64,000 bases of DNA from Effrenium voratum (Eukaryota > Sar > Dinophyceae > Suessiales > Symbiodiniaceae): the NCBI GenBank assembly GCA_963377175.1, contig CAUJNA010000458.1, positions 225,033 through 289,032 of the forward strand. The letters run 5' to 3'. A program made the translations under genes and the position numbers. The notes under the pieces are model-generated. The model ran no database searches. It saw nothing but the letters and a program-made list of their open reading frames with translations, and had not been told where the DNA came from. Positions 1-19,490 of the stretch are shown piece after piece; the first letter of the stretch is position 1; every line of letters begins with the position of its first letter.

Positions 1-2
1 AG

Positions 3-86
3 CGGGCCGCAGCGCTGGAGGCGCGGCGCAAGGCGGAGGAGTTGCGGCGGGAGGCGGACGAGCTGAAGACGAAGGCCTCCGTCCGG
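3..86 (+). CDS. Partial coding exon, charged alpha-helical segment
   Basis: The first 86 bases are GC-rich and read openly in frame 3 as an Ala/Glu/Arg/Lys-rich helix (LEARRKAEELRREADELKTK), typical of a coiled coil. A GT donor (tcc|GTCCGG) could end the exon near base 86, after which composition changes and stops appear. The 5' end lies outside the window. I do not recognise the protein. The exons at 3,514 and 4,218 have a similar Ala/Glu/Lys-rich character and could belong to the same gene, but nothing proves the link. Confidence 0.4.
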
Positions 87-403
87 GGGGGTCGAGGGTG
101 TGGGGAGTACCTCTCAGAGGCTGGCATTGCGTGGATCAATTTTTAGACAAAGTAGAAGGATGACTCAGCGCAGCAGTTGAAGCGAGGAGGGGGGTGGATT
201 TTTTCCTGGAAACGCAATAGTGTCAACGCAAGCCTGGCAGCATCACTGTAGTTCGGCCAGGCCCTGCCCTAGTGTTTGAAGGGCTGTGCAGCCAGGTCTC
301 TTCTGATTCCTGGGGCAGGTTACTGCATAAGCAAGCGGCATCTCGGACGTCAGCCTGACCCAGCAATCAATCATGAAGGTTCCAGACCTCCCCGGGTCAG
401 TCG

Positions 404-938
404 CTATAGTTTTTTTGTTTGTTTGATTGATTGATTGGATTTGATTGGATTGGATTGGTTGGATTGCATTTGATTGGATTGGATTGGATTGGTTTGAATT
501 TGATTGGATTGGTTTGGATTTGATTTGATTGGATTTGATTGGATTGGATAGGTTTTGATTTGATTGGATTGGATTGGATTGGATTTGATCGGTTTGGATT
601 TGATTGGATTGAATTCGATTGGGTTGGTTTGGATTTGATTTGATTGGATTGGATTGAATTGGCTTGGTGTGGGTTGCATTTGATTAAATTGGATTGGTTT
701 GGATTTGATTGGATTTGATTGGATTTGATTGGGTTGGTTTGGATTTGACTTGATTGGATTGGATTTGATTTGATTGGATTGGATCGGATTTGATTGAATT
801 GGATTGTTTGGATTGCATTTGATTGGATTGGATTGGAGTGGATTTGGTTTAAATTGACTTGATTTGTTGATTTGTTGACTTGATTTGAATTGCTTTGATT
901 TGTTTTGTTTAATTTGGTGATGATTGATGGATTAATCA
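404..938. repeat. Degenerate GGATT/TGATT tract
   Basis: About 535 bp made of TTGGATT, TTTGATT and TTGATTGGATT words. On the complementary strand it reads as stop-poor Asn/Gln/Ser/Pro repeats, so the open frames there (for example 397-939 minus) are artefacts. Bases 87-403 upstream hold no feature I can support. Confidence 0.9.
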
Positions 939-2346
939 CATTAATTAGATAGATTTTAATTAATCTAATTTAATTTAATTTAATTTAATTCATTTTATTA
1001 ATTAATTATTTAATTAATAATTAATTAATTAATTATTGAATTTAATTGGGTTGTGTTAATCATTTAATTAATTAATTAATTAATTTAATTAATTAATTAA
1101 TTAATTAATTAATTAATTAATTAATTAATTTAATTAATTAATTATAAATTAATAATTAATTTAATTAATTTAATTATTTTAATTAATTAACTAATTAATT
1201 AATTAATTAATTAATTAATTAATTAATTAATTAATTAATTAATTAATTAATTAATTAATTAATTTAATTAATTAATTAATTAATTAATTAATTAATTAAT
1301 TAATTAATTAATTAATTAATTAATTAATTAATTAATTAATTAATTAATTAATTAATTAATTAATTTAATTAGGGATTAATTAATTAATTAATTAAGTAAG
1401 TAATTAATTAATTAATTAATTAATTAATTAATTAATTAATTAATTAATAATTAATTAATTTAATTAATTTAATTAATTTAATTAATTTAATTATAAATTA
1501 ATTTAATTAATTAATTTAATTATTTAATTAATCTAATAATTAATTAATTAATTAATTAATTAATTAATTAATTAATTAATTAATTAATTTAATTAATTAA
1601 TTAATTTAATTAATTAATTAATTTAATTAATTAATTAATTTAATTATTTAATTAATTAACTAATTAATTAATTAATTAATTAATTAATTAATTAATTAAT
1701 TAATTAATTAATTAATTTAATTAAATTTAATTAATTTAATTAATAATTAATTAATTAATTTAATTAATTTAATTAATTAATTAATTAATTCAAATTGTTT
1801 AATTAATTAATTTAATTAATTAATTAATTAATTAATTAATTATTAATTAATTAATTAATTAATTAATTAATTTAATTAATTAATTAATTAATTAATTAAT
1901 TAATTAATTAATTAATTAATTAATTAATTAATTAATTAATTAATTAATTAATTATTTAATTTTATTTATTAATTAATTAATTAATTAATTAATTAATTAA
2001 TTAATTAATTAATTAATTAATTAATTAATTAATTAATTAATTAATTAATTAATTAATTAATTAATTAATTAATTAATTAATTAATTAATTAATTAATTAA
2101 TTAATTAATTAATTAATTAATTAATTAATTAATTAATTAAAATTAATTAATTAATTTAATTAGTTAATTAATTAATTAATTAATTAATTAAAATAAATTA
2201 AATTAACTAATTAATTTAATTTTATAATTTAATGATTTAATTTAAATTAATTAATTAATTAATTAATTAATTAATTAATTAATTAATTAATTAATTAATT
2301 AATTAATTAATTGATTAATTTAATTTAATTAATTATTTAATTGATT
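939..2346. repeat. 1.4-kb TTAA (AATT) microsatellite tract
   Basis: Almost pure TTAA repeats interrupted by slips such as TTTAATT and TAAATT. The tract is self-complementary throughout and should form cruciforms or hairpins. It is the most AT-rich stretch of the window and contains no coding frame. It is likely to be length-variable and hard to assemble. Confidence 0.95.
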
Positions 2347-3513
2347 AATTAATTATTGAATTTAGGTTGGTTGGTTGGATTTGGTTGGTTTGGTTTAATG
2401 AATTTAATTGTTAATTGTTAATTATGATGTCATTGATTAATTAGAATTAGAATTGATAGATGATCAGTCAATCAATCATCAATCAGTCAGTCAACCAATT
2501 TGTTTGGTTGGCCTTGACTTAATTTGATTTGATGCAATTTGATTTGGCATGCCTTGATTTGATTCGATTATTCTGAGTTAATCATTTGGAGCCTTGCCTC
2601 CCAGACGTCCTTCGTCGTTTCGTTCCATAATGTTCAAGCATGTGGAGGTCACCCGCTCCTGCTGTGGACGTGTTAAAGTGAAGGTTGTGAGGGTTTAGAG
2701 GGTAATTTTCAGGATGCCCCTTTCATGGACCCAGTGGGACGTCGTGCAAAGCATGAACTAGCCAGGGTGATTTTCATTCAGGTTTTGTCATTGGGCTTTG
2801 GGACGTGGCAGAGAGGGGTTAAAGGGTGTAAACGTACAGTTGAAGGGTGTAATTATATAAGGGAAGACCAGGGTCCTATGTGGAAGGGGTGGTGTCAAGC
2901 ATCATTTTTTGAGAAAGGCCATGGCAATCAAATGTTGTTGTTTTTTGCGCGTTCCCAACGCATTCATAGGCCCAAATCTGCTACCACAAGTGCTGCTACC
3001 ACAAGTGTTGTCTTTGCTACTGCTGCTACCACAAGTCCTACGTCAGGGAGGGTTTCACTCTGGATCATGATGTTCTCCTGTAGGTGCAGAGAACTCTCCG
3101 GCAAAACTCACATACCATCCAAGGGAGAATGCTCTTCCAATTTCCAACCAGGGTGTGGTTGGTTCCTGGTCTTTTCAGAGCACGTGAGGAGGCTTGAATT
3201 GAAAGAAGCTGCGCCGAGATTACCCATGGCTCGGACTGTAGATATGCAACAGATGCAAACATTACACCCAAGGGAAAATGTTGTCGTATACATCGCTTGT
3301 TAATATATCGACACCCAATTCAGTGGCCTGTCCCTTACAAGTACATAATTGGGTATATCGGTATTTGTCAAAGTAGGGGCATCCCAAAAATGGGCGGGCT
3401 TTCCTGTTGGTTCCTCTTCATGCCGCCCTGAAAGACCTTTTTGCTGTCCAAAGCTGCGGTTTTGGTTTTCCACCGCCCAGTTTCCCTCGCCGGGTCCGTC
3501 CGTTGGACTCCAG
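2347..3513. other. Non-coding spacer with a short minisatellite
   Basis: No convincing exon. A 15-bp unit, TGCTGCTACCACAAG, occurs at about 2,977-2,990, 2,991-3,005 and 3,021-3,035. A 192-codon open frame (2,725-3,303) has no recognisable domain and crosses this repeat; I treat it as chance. Confidence 0.5.
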
Positions 3514-3627
3514 GCGCTGGTGCTGCGCAACTCGGGGGACCTCACCGCAGCGCGGCTCACCGACGCCTTCGCCCAGAAGACCCGGCAGAGCGCGGCGGCG
3601 CAGGCGCTCGGCACCGCTCGGGCACCG
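3514..3627 (+). CDS. Candidate internal exon, unrecognised protein
   Basis: A GC-rich block follows a good acceptor (ggactcCAG|GCG) and is open for 38 codons in phase 0. It encodes an Ala-, Leu- and Arg-rich helical segment that includes the stretch LTAARLTDAFAQKTRQSAAA. A GT donor (accg|GTCGGT) fits the 3' end. Composition contrasts sharply with the flanking introns. No family recognised. It could belong with the exon at 4,218. Confidence 0.4.
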
Positions 3628-4217
3628 GTCGGTGGCACCGGGCTGCGTGGCCCGTGCGAGATGTGGCCGTGAGTCAAAACTAATGGGATCCAATTTTGGG
3701 GTAGGTGAATTCACCACCCAGTTTAGTCTATTTTAGTAGGGATTGGGATGTTCACTGGGGGTACGACCCATGCGAGGTATTTTGAGAAGCAATCTTGGGT
3801 TGTGCTGAAGGGACACCCGGAAGAAAAAACGAGATCTGTCTGGGTTTGTCCGAAGCCCCTGAAGAGCGTTGGGAAACGGCCATTGGGGTCTGTATTGGCC
3901 CTGGACTTGGAAGTCCCCAACAAAAATGGCTGGGCAGAAATGGTTATCAACTTTCATTGGGGGCCCTTGGGTGGACATCATGTTGGTGGGGATCTTTGTT
4001 CGCCTACCAGTTTGGAGGGGTTCCCACTTAAACTATGATTAAGGGGAACCTGACCCAATCCTATGGTAGCCCAACTGCGAATGTGCCTGCCTATTCTGTA
4101 ACAGGGCGAAACAAATCTAATCTCCCCAGATTACAGTCCAAAGAACCCCCAGTCTATGGGGGACGGCTTCTTTGATGGTTTGGAAGGGAAGGTTTGATGC
4201 TACCGCCCTGTGGCCAG

Positions 4218-4318
4218 ATGTTCGAAACCGGTCGGCGAAATCGCAGGAGCAGGCGGCAGAGGAGCATCTCAAGGCCGCGGAGCTCGCGGTGAAGAAGGCC
4301 AAGGACGAAGGCGGGAGT
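4218..4318 (+). CDS. Candidate internal exon, Glu/Lys/Ala-rich helix
   Basis: A GC-rich block after a plausible acceptor (tggcCAG|AT) encodes a coiled-coil-like stretch (EQAAEEHLKAAELAVKKAKD). A GT donor follows (gggagt|GTCGGG). The charged helical character resembles the exon fragment at the window start. Exact ends are uncertain and no family is recognised. Bases 4,319-5,239 show no other exon. Confidence 0.4.
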
Positions 4319-5239
4319 GTCGGGTGGATGAGGCGTGCGCTGGGCAGGGTTTCTATGGACCGATTTCCTTGAAGAGTCCGGTTCTTCCGCTTTTTAGGGC
4401 TTCTAAGGGTTTTTGGGCTGCACAGTATGTCCATGGCGCTAGCCCTTCAAGACAAATGAGCGCCCCATTAGGAGGCTTATTTTCGGGGTACGACCTGGCT
4501 ACCACTTTTGAAGTTGGGTGGGAAAAGGCCGGGACACCATTCTCATTTTATGTCGGGGAGATGGATTTTGCAAGAATGGTGCGATTTGGTGCGAATTTTA
4601 GTTGTCTCCCATTTCGAAGAGCTCCAATGATTTTCGAAGGGACGTTGAACACGTACAGGCAGAAGCGACGCGTTTGAATACCTCAATCGATACCAGGAGT
4701 GGGGGCAGCTCACGGAAGACACAGCATTTGTTCAATTCGGATGTGGACGAACGTCGAGTCAACTGACAGCTTTACTTCATGGGTTGTGTTACCGTCTTCA
4801 CAGTGGGAAAGTCTGGCACACCGACATTCTCCCTTCCAGAAAGGGGGTTCTCAAACTGGGGGACCCGCTTTCGCGTGGTAGTTAAAGGGAGACTAAAATA
4901 GAACCAGCTGTTTTAGGGGAGCAGTAGTTAGAGAAACGCCCAGATGGACCAACCGTGTCCCTCGAGCACCATTTTGGTCACAGGCAACAGAAGGCTCCTT
5001 GCAGTGCTGTTTTGCCGTCGATGAACCAACGGCTTGGGCGCTCTTCATTTTGAACCAACGAACCTTCACACCTCCCGGAAAAGGGCGGTTTTCCGCAAGC
5101 AGTGTCAGTGTTTTGAGGATACCTTTTTTTGGGTTGGTTTAAAGGGAAACCGAGACGAAAACCACCATGTTTTTGCGTGCTTGTCTATGTTGACAAACAC
5201 ATATATATATATACATATAATTACACATTTATTTGCAGG

Positions 5240-5370
5240 AGCGTAACCCCTTGAACTCGTGCTTCACTCCCCAGAACGACCCCGAGCGAAAACACACGGA
5301 TGCCACGCACGCGTTCAAGAAAAGCCGTGCCGTTGCCAGGCTATGCAGAGCAAGCGCAGGCAGCTGGATT
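5240..5370 (+). CDS. Weak candidate exon
   Basis: The segment follows a pyrimidine-rich acceptor (ttatttgCAG|GAG) and stays open beginning ERNPLNSCFTPQNDPERK. The reading frame is not clearly superior to its alternatives, a second acceptor exists at ccccCAG|AAC, and the 3' end is undefined. It is upstream of a copy of the TTTAAAGGGAAGCC-type dispersed repeat (5,130-5,165 lies just before it). Confidence 0.2.
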
Positions 5371-6043
5371 ATGTCTTGCAATGAATCGCACGGGGGAAGG
5401 TCTTGGGATCAACAATTGCCAGACTTATCTCACCTTGGATTTTTGCCCTTTTGGGTTTCCTCCATTTTCTGATTGCAGAAAGAAGGTAACTTTTTGCGGT
5501 CGAAGTCTGGCCAAGCAACATGTGAAATGACTCAGGCTCCCTGCTCTTTCTAATTGGGCGGCAGGGAATTCTCAGGCGAAGCTCTTGACATCTGTGGCAA
5601 GTCCCAGGAATGGACACCAGAAGGATCGTCTCATCTCGTGAATGGACATATTCATTCAGATGTCTAGATTTTTCAAAGGGTTTGTCTCAAAATCGGGCGA
5701 CCCCGCACATTGTGATTTTCCTTTTGTCTCCCTTTGAAGCAACTTCAATCAAGCAAGCAAGCAAGCAAACAAACACACACACACACAAGCACGACATGGC
5801 TATGGTACACCCTCAAGATAGGAACATCTTGATGGTCTTAAATCGGCCTGAAGAGGACAGCGATCAACCACATGTATCCTCAAAAAGTGCATATGAGTAA
5901 CGGGGGGTCGGTTTTGGGTTAGCCAGTTTCGGTTTCTGGCAATACTGTCGCTTCAAATGGAGCATTCTCTTCTAGGATCTCCCCACTGCCAACAGGAAGC
6001 ACCAAACTCTCAACATGGGGTTTTCTCAAAATATTTGCTTCCG

Positions 6044-6118
6044 AAAATGGTCGGATTCCTTTTGGCAGCCTTTTACTGTGAATACCCAACAAAACAAAAT
6101 GGCGGGATCCACCATTTT
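6044..6118. mobile_element. 75-bp MITE-like element, family A
   Basis: It begins AAAATGGTCGGATTCC and ends GGGATCCACCATTTT, imperfect terminal inverted repeats of about 15 bp. The flanks extend the symmetry (TCTCAAAA on the left, CCATTTTGAG on the right). The interior carries a TTTTGG..GCCTTTTA core also found elsewhere in the window. Related copies are at 18,643-18,707, 30,100-30,196 and, one arm only, 56,354-56,372. Confidence 0.55.
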
Positions 6119-6122
6119 GAGC

Positions 6123-6229
6123 AGCACCCGTGTGACGCATTCCCATTTTGGAGCGACGGGTCCGTCTCTTCGAAAAAAGCGCGGCATCAGGAAGCCGCGG
6201 ACGACGCAGTACAAAACCTGAAGCTGCCA
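6123..6229 (+). CDS. Weak candidate exon
   Basis: The frame reading KKARHQEAADDAVQNLKLP ends exactly at a consensus-like donor (ctgcca|GTAAGG), in phase 0. The 5' boundary is uncertain because the segment directly abuts the MITE-like element at 6,044-6,118. Unrecognised helical segment. Confidence 0.3.
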
Positions 6230-6231
6230 GT

Positions 6232-7742
6232 AAGGTACCAGCAGCCCGTCAGATGGCCGGGTGCGTTTTGAGGGTGCCCTCGGGTTTGAAAGGGAAGCCA
6301 AAAGACACTGGCCATGGTTGGGGTCCGGCCTCCTATCCTGATACCCATACCTTTCCCTGATTCTACTGGCCCCACTAGTTTGATGAACGTGCCACATCAT
6401 GCGGCCCAATTTTGCAGTTGCTGTACAGCCTAGTTTGGCCTGTGGTACAGAGCGAGCGACAGTATCCACAAACCAGAAATGAGCAAGGCATTTGACAGTG
6501 GACTTGATATGGCAATGCTCCTTTCGCAAGGTCCTTAAACTCGCTGTGCACAAGGGTCAGCGGAAAGGGGACCCCCATTTGGGCAGTTGTTTCTTGATCG
6601 CAAACCTGCCAATTGATCCGTTGGCGGTCAAACTAATGGAAAGGCCCAATTGGGGAAATTGGACACTCCTTTTGATCCGCCAGGCTCTGAAATCTCGCCC
6701 AACCCCAACCCAATCCAAACTGAGCACATGTGTGTTGGGGCTCCCCGTTCGAAGACACCCTCTTTCAAGCCGACAAGCCTCACCCGTGTTTCAAACAAGA
6801 AACAACCCCTTGATATAGTTTTCCCATTTGGAGTCAGTCCCTGTTTCAAGGAAAACCCTAAACCACCTAGTTGTGTTGAGGATTCTATTTGAAGACATCC
6901 AAATTGCGGTGGGTGTCAAGGGACACCAGCAAGAACCTCCATCCCTTCTGAGGCGGTCGCTGCCGCCCGACCCGCTGCGGCACTGGAAGCCCACTGCCGC
7001 CTCCCCGCTGCCCTAAGATCGAATCGAAGCGGCGGATGGAAGCGGAGAACAGCAGCCGAGCGGAGCGGATGGGTGACGGGTGAGGGTTGAGGGGTGGTAT
7101 GGATCTTGAGATTCTTTCCAGAACCCACCGGGTCCTTATGTCTCCCTTTTTGCCAACCAACCAACCAACCAACCAACCAACCCACCAACCCACCAACCAA
7201 CCGACTTGTTTTGAGGAAGCCAGCCAGTGCCGAGCTTCGAAAAAAAAAAATCCCAAGCCAACCCCGAGCCAAGGCTCGCCGCTGTGGGCTGTGCCGCCGC
7301 GGAGATGCTGCCGGCACGGAGCCCCGCTGCAGTTTTCTCCGCTCGCCGATTCGGATTCGGGGCGTTGGGAACATGTTGGGCGAGTATAGGTGATGTTCTG
7401 GACCTACTCTGTTTGTGTTCAACAGAGGACCCCAAACATGGTGTTCAAAAATAATATGTATATGTTTATGCGTACTACTACACAGAAAGCAGGTTCGGTG
7501 TGCCAACATGGGCACTCCTGCGTTCAGAAAGGGAACGCAGAGGCAGCTGTTTCAGCGTTTGAAATATGGCAAGCAATTTCAGAAGGGGACGGCACAGGCA
7601 GCTGTTTCAGCATTTGAAATGCGACCGGCAGTTTGTTGGTCATATCCGTGACTTTGGCTCCAGGATTTGTGCTTGAGGCGGCCACATCACGCGGTGTGTT
7701 TCCGGCACTTTCCGCTGTCTTCAGCTTTCTAACTATCTAGCC
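6232..7742. other. Intergenic spacer upstream of alpha-tubulin
   Basis: Contains a dispersed repeat with the core TTTGAAAGGGAAGCCAA (about 6,285), a CCAA microsatellite (7,157-7,203) and two GC-rich blocks (6,940-7,080 and 7,260-7,370) that may be exons but give no decisive frame. A degenerate leader-like string, CCGTGACTTTGGCTCCAG, lies at 7,647-7,664, about 80 bases before the tubulin start codon. No promoter motif is recognisable. Confidence 0.4.
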
Positions 7743-16727
<8,985 letters not shown>

Positions 16728-18642
16728 GCGCAGCCCTCATTTGTTGGAGTCCTGCCTTGTTTGCCAAGAGTGGCGGCCATGGCGGGGTATGAGCCCACCG
16801 CTGGTGCGTGCAGCTGGTAATTTTCAGGATGTCACTTCAATGGATGTGATGCAGTTTGCTGTTTGCTGTTTGCAGAGCCCAGAAAACAGGAATATATGCT
16901 GTTTGTTGCCATCGTAACCAGCACAGTGGATCAGGGAACCTTGCGTTCCAGGGATCAAACACACTTGAACCCTGATGGCGTCATGCATGCGATTGGCAAA
17001 ATGAGGCGCTGGGGGCCAAAGTCAATAGCCAGCTTGCTATGCGGGCCTATGGCGTTGAATATGCGCCTGGAAACGTGGACCTTCCAATCTAAGCAGAATG
17101 CTTTGCCAAGTATTCGCTTAAGGGGACTCCTTTGATGTTGCGGAGGCACCGCGTAGGCAATTCTGGTGAGGGAAGCGATTCGCGTAGGCAGTCCGCGTAG
17201 GTTGTTCAAGAAAATCCTGCGTAGGCAGGTTCGCATTGGCGTGTTTCACCTTACGCAATCTTGTTGTTGAGCAGCGCCCGAGAAAAGTCTGCACAGGCAC
17301 TCCGCGTAGGCGCGTGTTGCCTTGTAGGCTCGCGTAGGCGCCGTTCCGCGGTTTTGCACACCCCGGAGGCTCCGCGTTGGCACGGCTGCCAGTGTATTAC
17401 TTTTTGGAAAGCGAAACCTTGCACACCCACTACCTATCCATTTGTGCCTCATCTTTTGGCCGACTGCTTCTAGTTAGGGCAGACACGAGACATGGATCTT
17501 TTTGCCGGTGTCACTGGGTGTTACACTTCCATGGCGACATGTGTTCCCTTGCCTTCGTCTAAGACTTTTGACCGAGCATCTTACAATTTCCCAATCAGGG
17601 AAACTTGCGCGGGCGTCCCAGCAATTTCAAACAGGTTGATGAAACTTGGGCTCCATTGCTTCCCCACTCCAGCAAGAAGTCGTTTTCAGAGTTTCCCAGG
17701 GTACCATTCAACAACTGTGCTCTGTGGTCCTTTGGCGGGGCAAGGAAAGCCACAAACTGGGAGCCATTGAGTGAAAGATAACAGACGTTTGTCCCCAGCC
17801 GACTGGGTTTTGCTTGTTAACTAAGACGAAAAGCGATTTCAGCAAGTCCTGGGCTTCAGAATGGCTTTATTTGAGGAAGTCTCTCAAACGAGCTGGACCC
17901 CTTTTCAGGTGATTGATCCCCTTTCAGTTTCCAGTTAAGACTCCCAAATCGCGGCGTTGGCCAATTTGGACAGCGGAAGCGCGTTTTCCAGGTTGCTTTG
18001 CATGGGGTGTTATGTTCACCAACAACTTTTGAGGCTGTTCCCACATGAACATTTATGGCCCACGTCACCTTTGGAAGACCTATTGAGTGGTTTGCAAGTG
18101 CTACATGTTCCTGTACTGAATTGCGCAGTCGTCACGAAATTGGCATGTTCTACCCGGAGAATACATTTCCCCACTGTAACCTGGGACATACCTGGGACGA
18201 CAAGGATTCAACACCTAGGGGCAAACATCCTGCAGGGTGGTAGCGGGCTAGATTTCCAAAACGGAGTGGGAGCCCGCGAGGTCATGATCGAGCGGAAGCG
18301 TGCCATCCACGCTTGGCAAGGAGCTCAGACAGGGCCCGCCCGAAACTTCAGCTGGCCACTTTCGTAGGAGCAAGCACAACAAACGAGAGAAGCAACGTTG
18401 AGTTAAGCACAACGAAAAAAGTTCTACTACCTGGTTTCATGGGATTTGTAGTAAGGCATTAAAATCATAACCATGTTGGTAGAACCGAAGGTCAGCTCGG
18501 GTTTTGGGCGCTCATGTGGCACTGAATTCAAAATGAACAGTTTGTGCATACAAATCCCTGCATGAATGATGTGCATCAAAGGGTGGCCAGTTAGCACTCA
18601 GTACTACATAGCAGCTTTTGGGATTTCTCAAACTAGTCTTCC
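16728..18642. other. Spacer downstream of tubulin with a GCGTAGGC cluster
   Basis: No convincing exon. Between 17,146 and 17,378 the octamer GCGTAGGC or a one-base variant occurs about eight times (near 17,151, 17,180, 17,192, 17,220, 17,232, 17,304, 17,333, 17,370) at irregular spacing. A degenerate copy of the ATGATGTCCACC hairpin repeat lies near 18,560-18,585. Confidence 0.5.
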
Positions 18643-18707
18643 AAAATGGTTGGTTGCCTTTTGTTTGCCCCTTGAACAATACCAATCAACACGGGGTCCA
18701 CCATTTT
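18643..18707. mobile_element. MITE-like element, family A
   Basis: Starts AAAATGGTTGG and ends GGGGTCCACCATTTT, with flanks extending the symmetry (TTTCTCAAA on the left, TTTTGAGAACCC on the right). Same family as 6,044-6,118. The interior contains CCTTTTGTTTGCCCCTTGAA. Confidence 0.55.
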
Positions 18708-18814
18708 GAGAACCCTTCATATGATTTTTGAAACCTCGCCGACTCTGAAGGATGCTGAAGTCAAGGATGACAGGGTATGACTTTGTTCTGATGTTGGGAA
18801 GCCTCGCTGTTGTT

Positions 18815-19112
18815 TGTCGTTTGTGTGTTGTTGTTTTGTTTGCGTTGTTTGTGTTTGTCCTTTGAATTTGCGTTTGCTTGTTTGCTCGTTTTGTTTGTTT
18901 GCTTGCTTGCTTGTTTGTTTGTTTGTTTGTTTGTTTGTTTGTTTGTTTGTTTGTTTGTTTGTTTGTTTGCTTGCTTGTTGGTTCGTTCGTTCGTTCGTTC
19001 GGTTGTTCGTTGCTTGGTTGTTGGTTGGTTGGTTGGTTGGTTGGCTGGCTTGCGGGCTGGCTGGCCGGCTGGCTGGCTGGTTGGTTGGTTGGTTGGTTGG
19101 TTGGTTGGGGAG
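18815..19112. repeat. TTTG / TTCG / TTGG tetranucleotide tract
   Basis: TTTG repeats (about 18,886-18,970), then TTCG and TTGG/CTGG repeats to 19,110. The long open frames across it on both strands are artefacts of a stop-free tetranucleotide. A family-A-like fragment follows at about 19,300-19,352 (AAAATGGTCATTAGCC..CTTCCCTTTCAAACCAA). Confidence 0.9.
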
Positions 19113-19374
19113 AAACAACACCCAATCAGCCATGTTCTATCCAGCGTCCTCACTTTCAGGTCGACTTCCGTGGTATTGTCCACATCACATTTGTCCCACT
19201 GCGAGCCGCTATTTTTGGAATAGCCCAAACCTCAAAGGCCAAGTAGCACTTGAGCACGGCTTGATTTGGGTATGTGTCAAAGGGACTTCGACCCCCAAAA
19301 TGGTCATTAGCCTTTTGGCTTCCCTTTCAAACCAACCCCACAAAGGGTACCGAGCCTCAAAAGGAGACGAACCC

Positions 19375-19490
19375 ATGGCCCGAAAAGGACGTGCCCGGAG
19401 GTACGAGCAGAGCATAGCGAAGCACCCGCAACTTGCAGGCCGCAATGAATTTCTTGCAAGCCGCGGCGCCGCGGAGTGTGTTGAAAAGGG
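19375..19490 (+). CDS. Weak candidate exon
   Basis: GC-richer than its surroundings; the open frame reads ARRYEQSIAKHPQLAGRNEF and then LASRGAAECVEK, a plausible helical segment. Splice sites are not decisive, and the frame also runs into flanking repeat sequence. Confidence 0.25.

Noticed and set aside
397..939. Minus-strand 180-codon Asn/Gln/Ser/Pro-rich frame
   Set aside because: Pure translation of the GGATT repeat; no other coding sign.
2725..3303. 192-codon open frame on the plus strand
   Set aside because: No domain, crosses a minisatellite, and composition matches the non-coding flanks.
7647..7664. Leader-like CCGTGACTTTGGCTCCAG upstream of the tubulin start
   Set aside because: Needs gaps and mismatches to align with the spliced leader; not better than chance.
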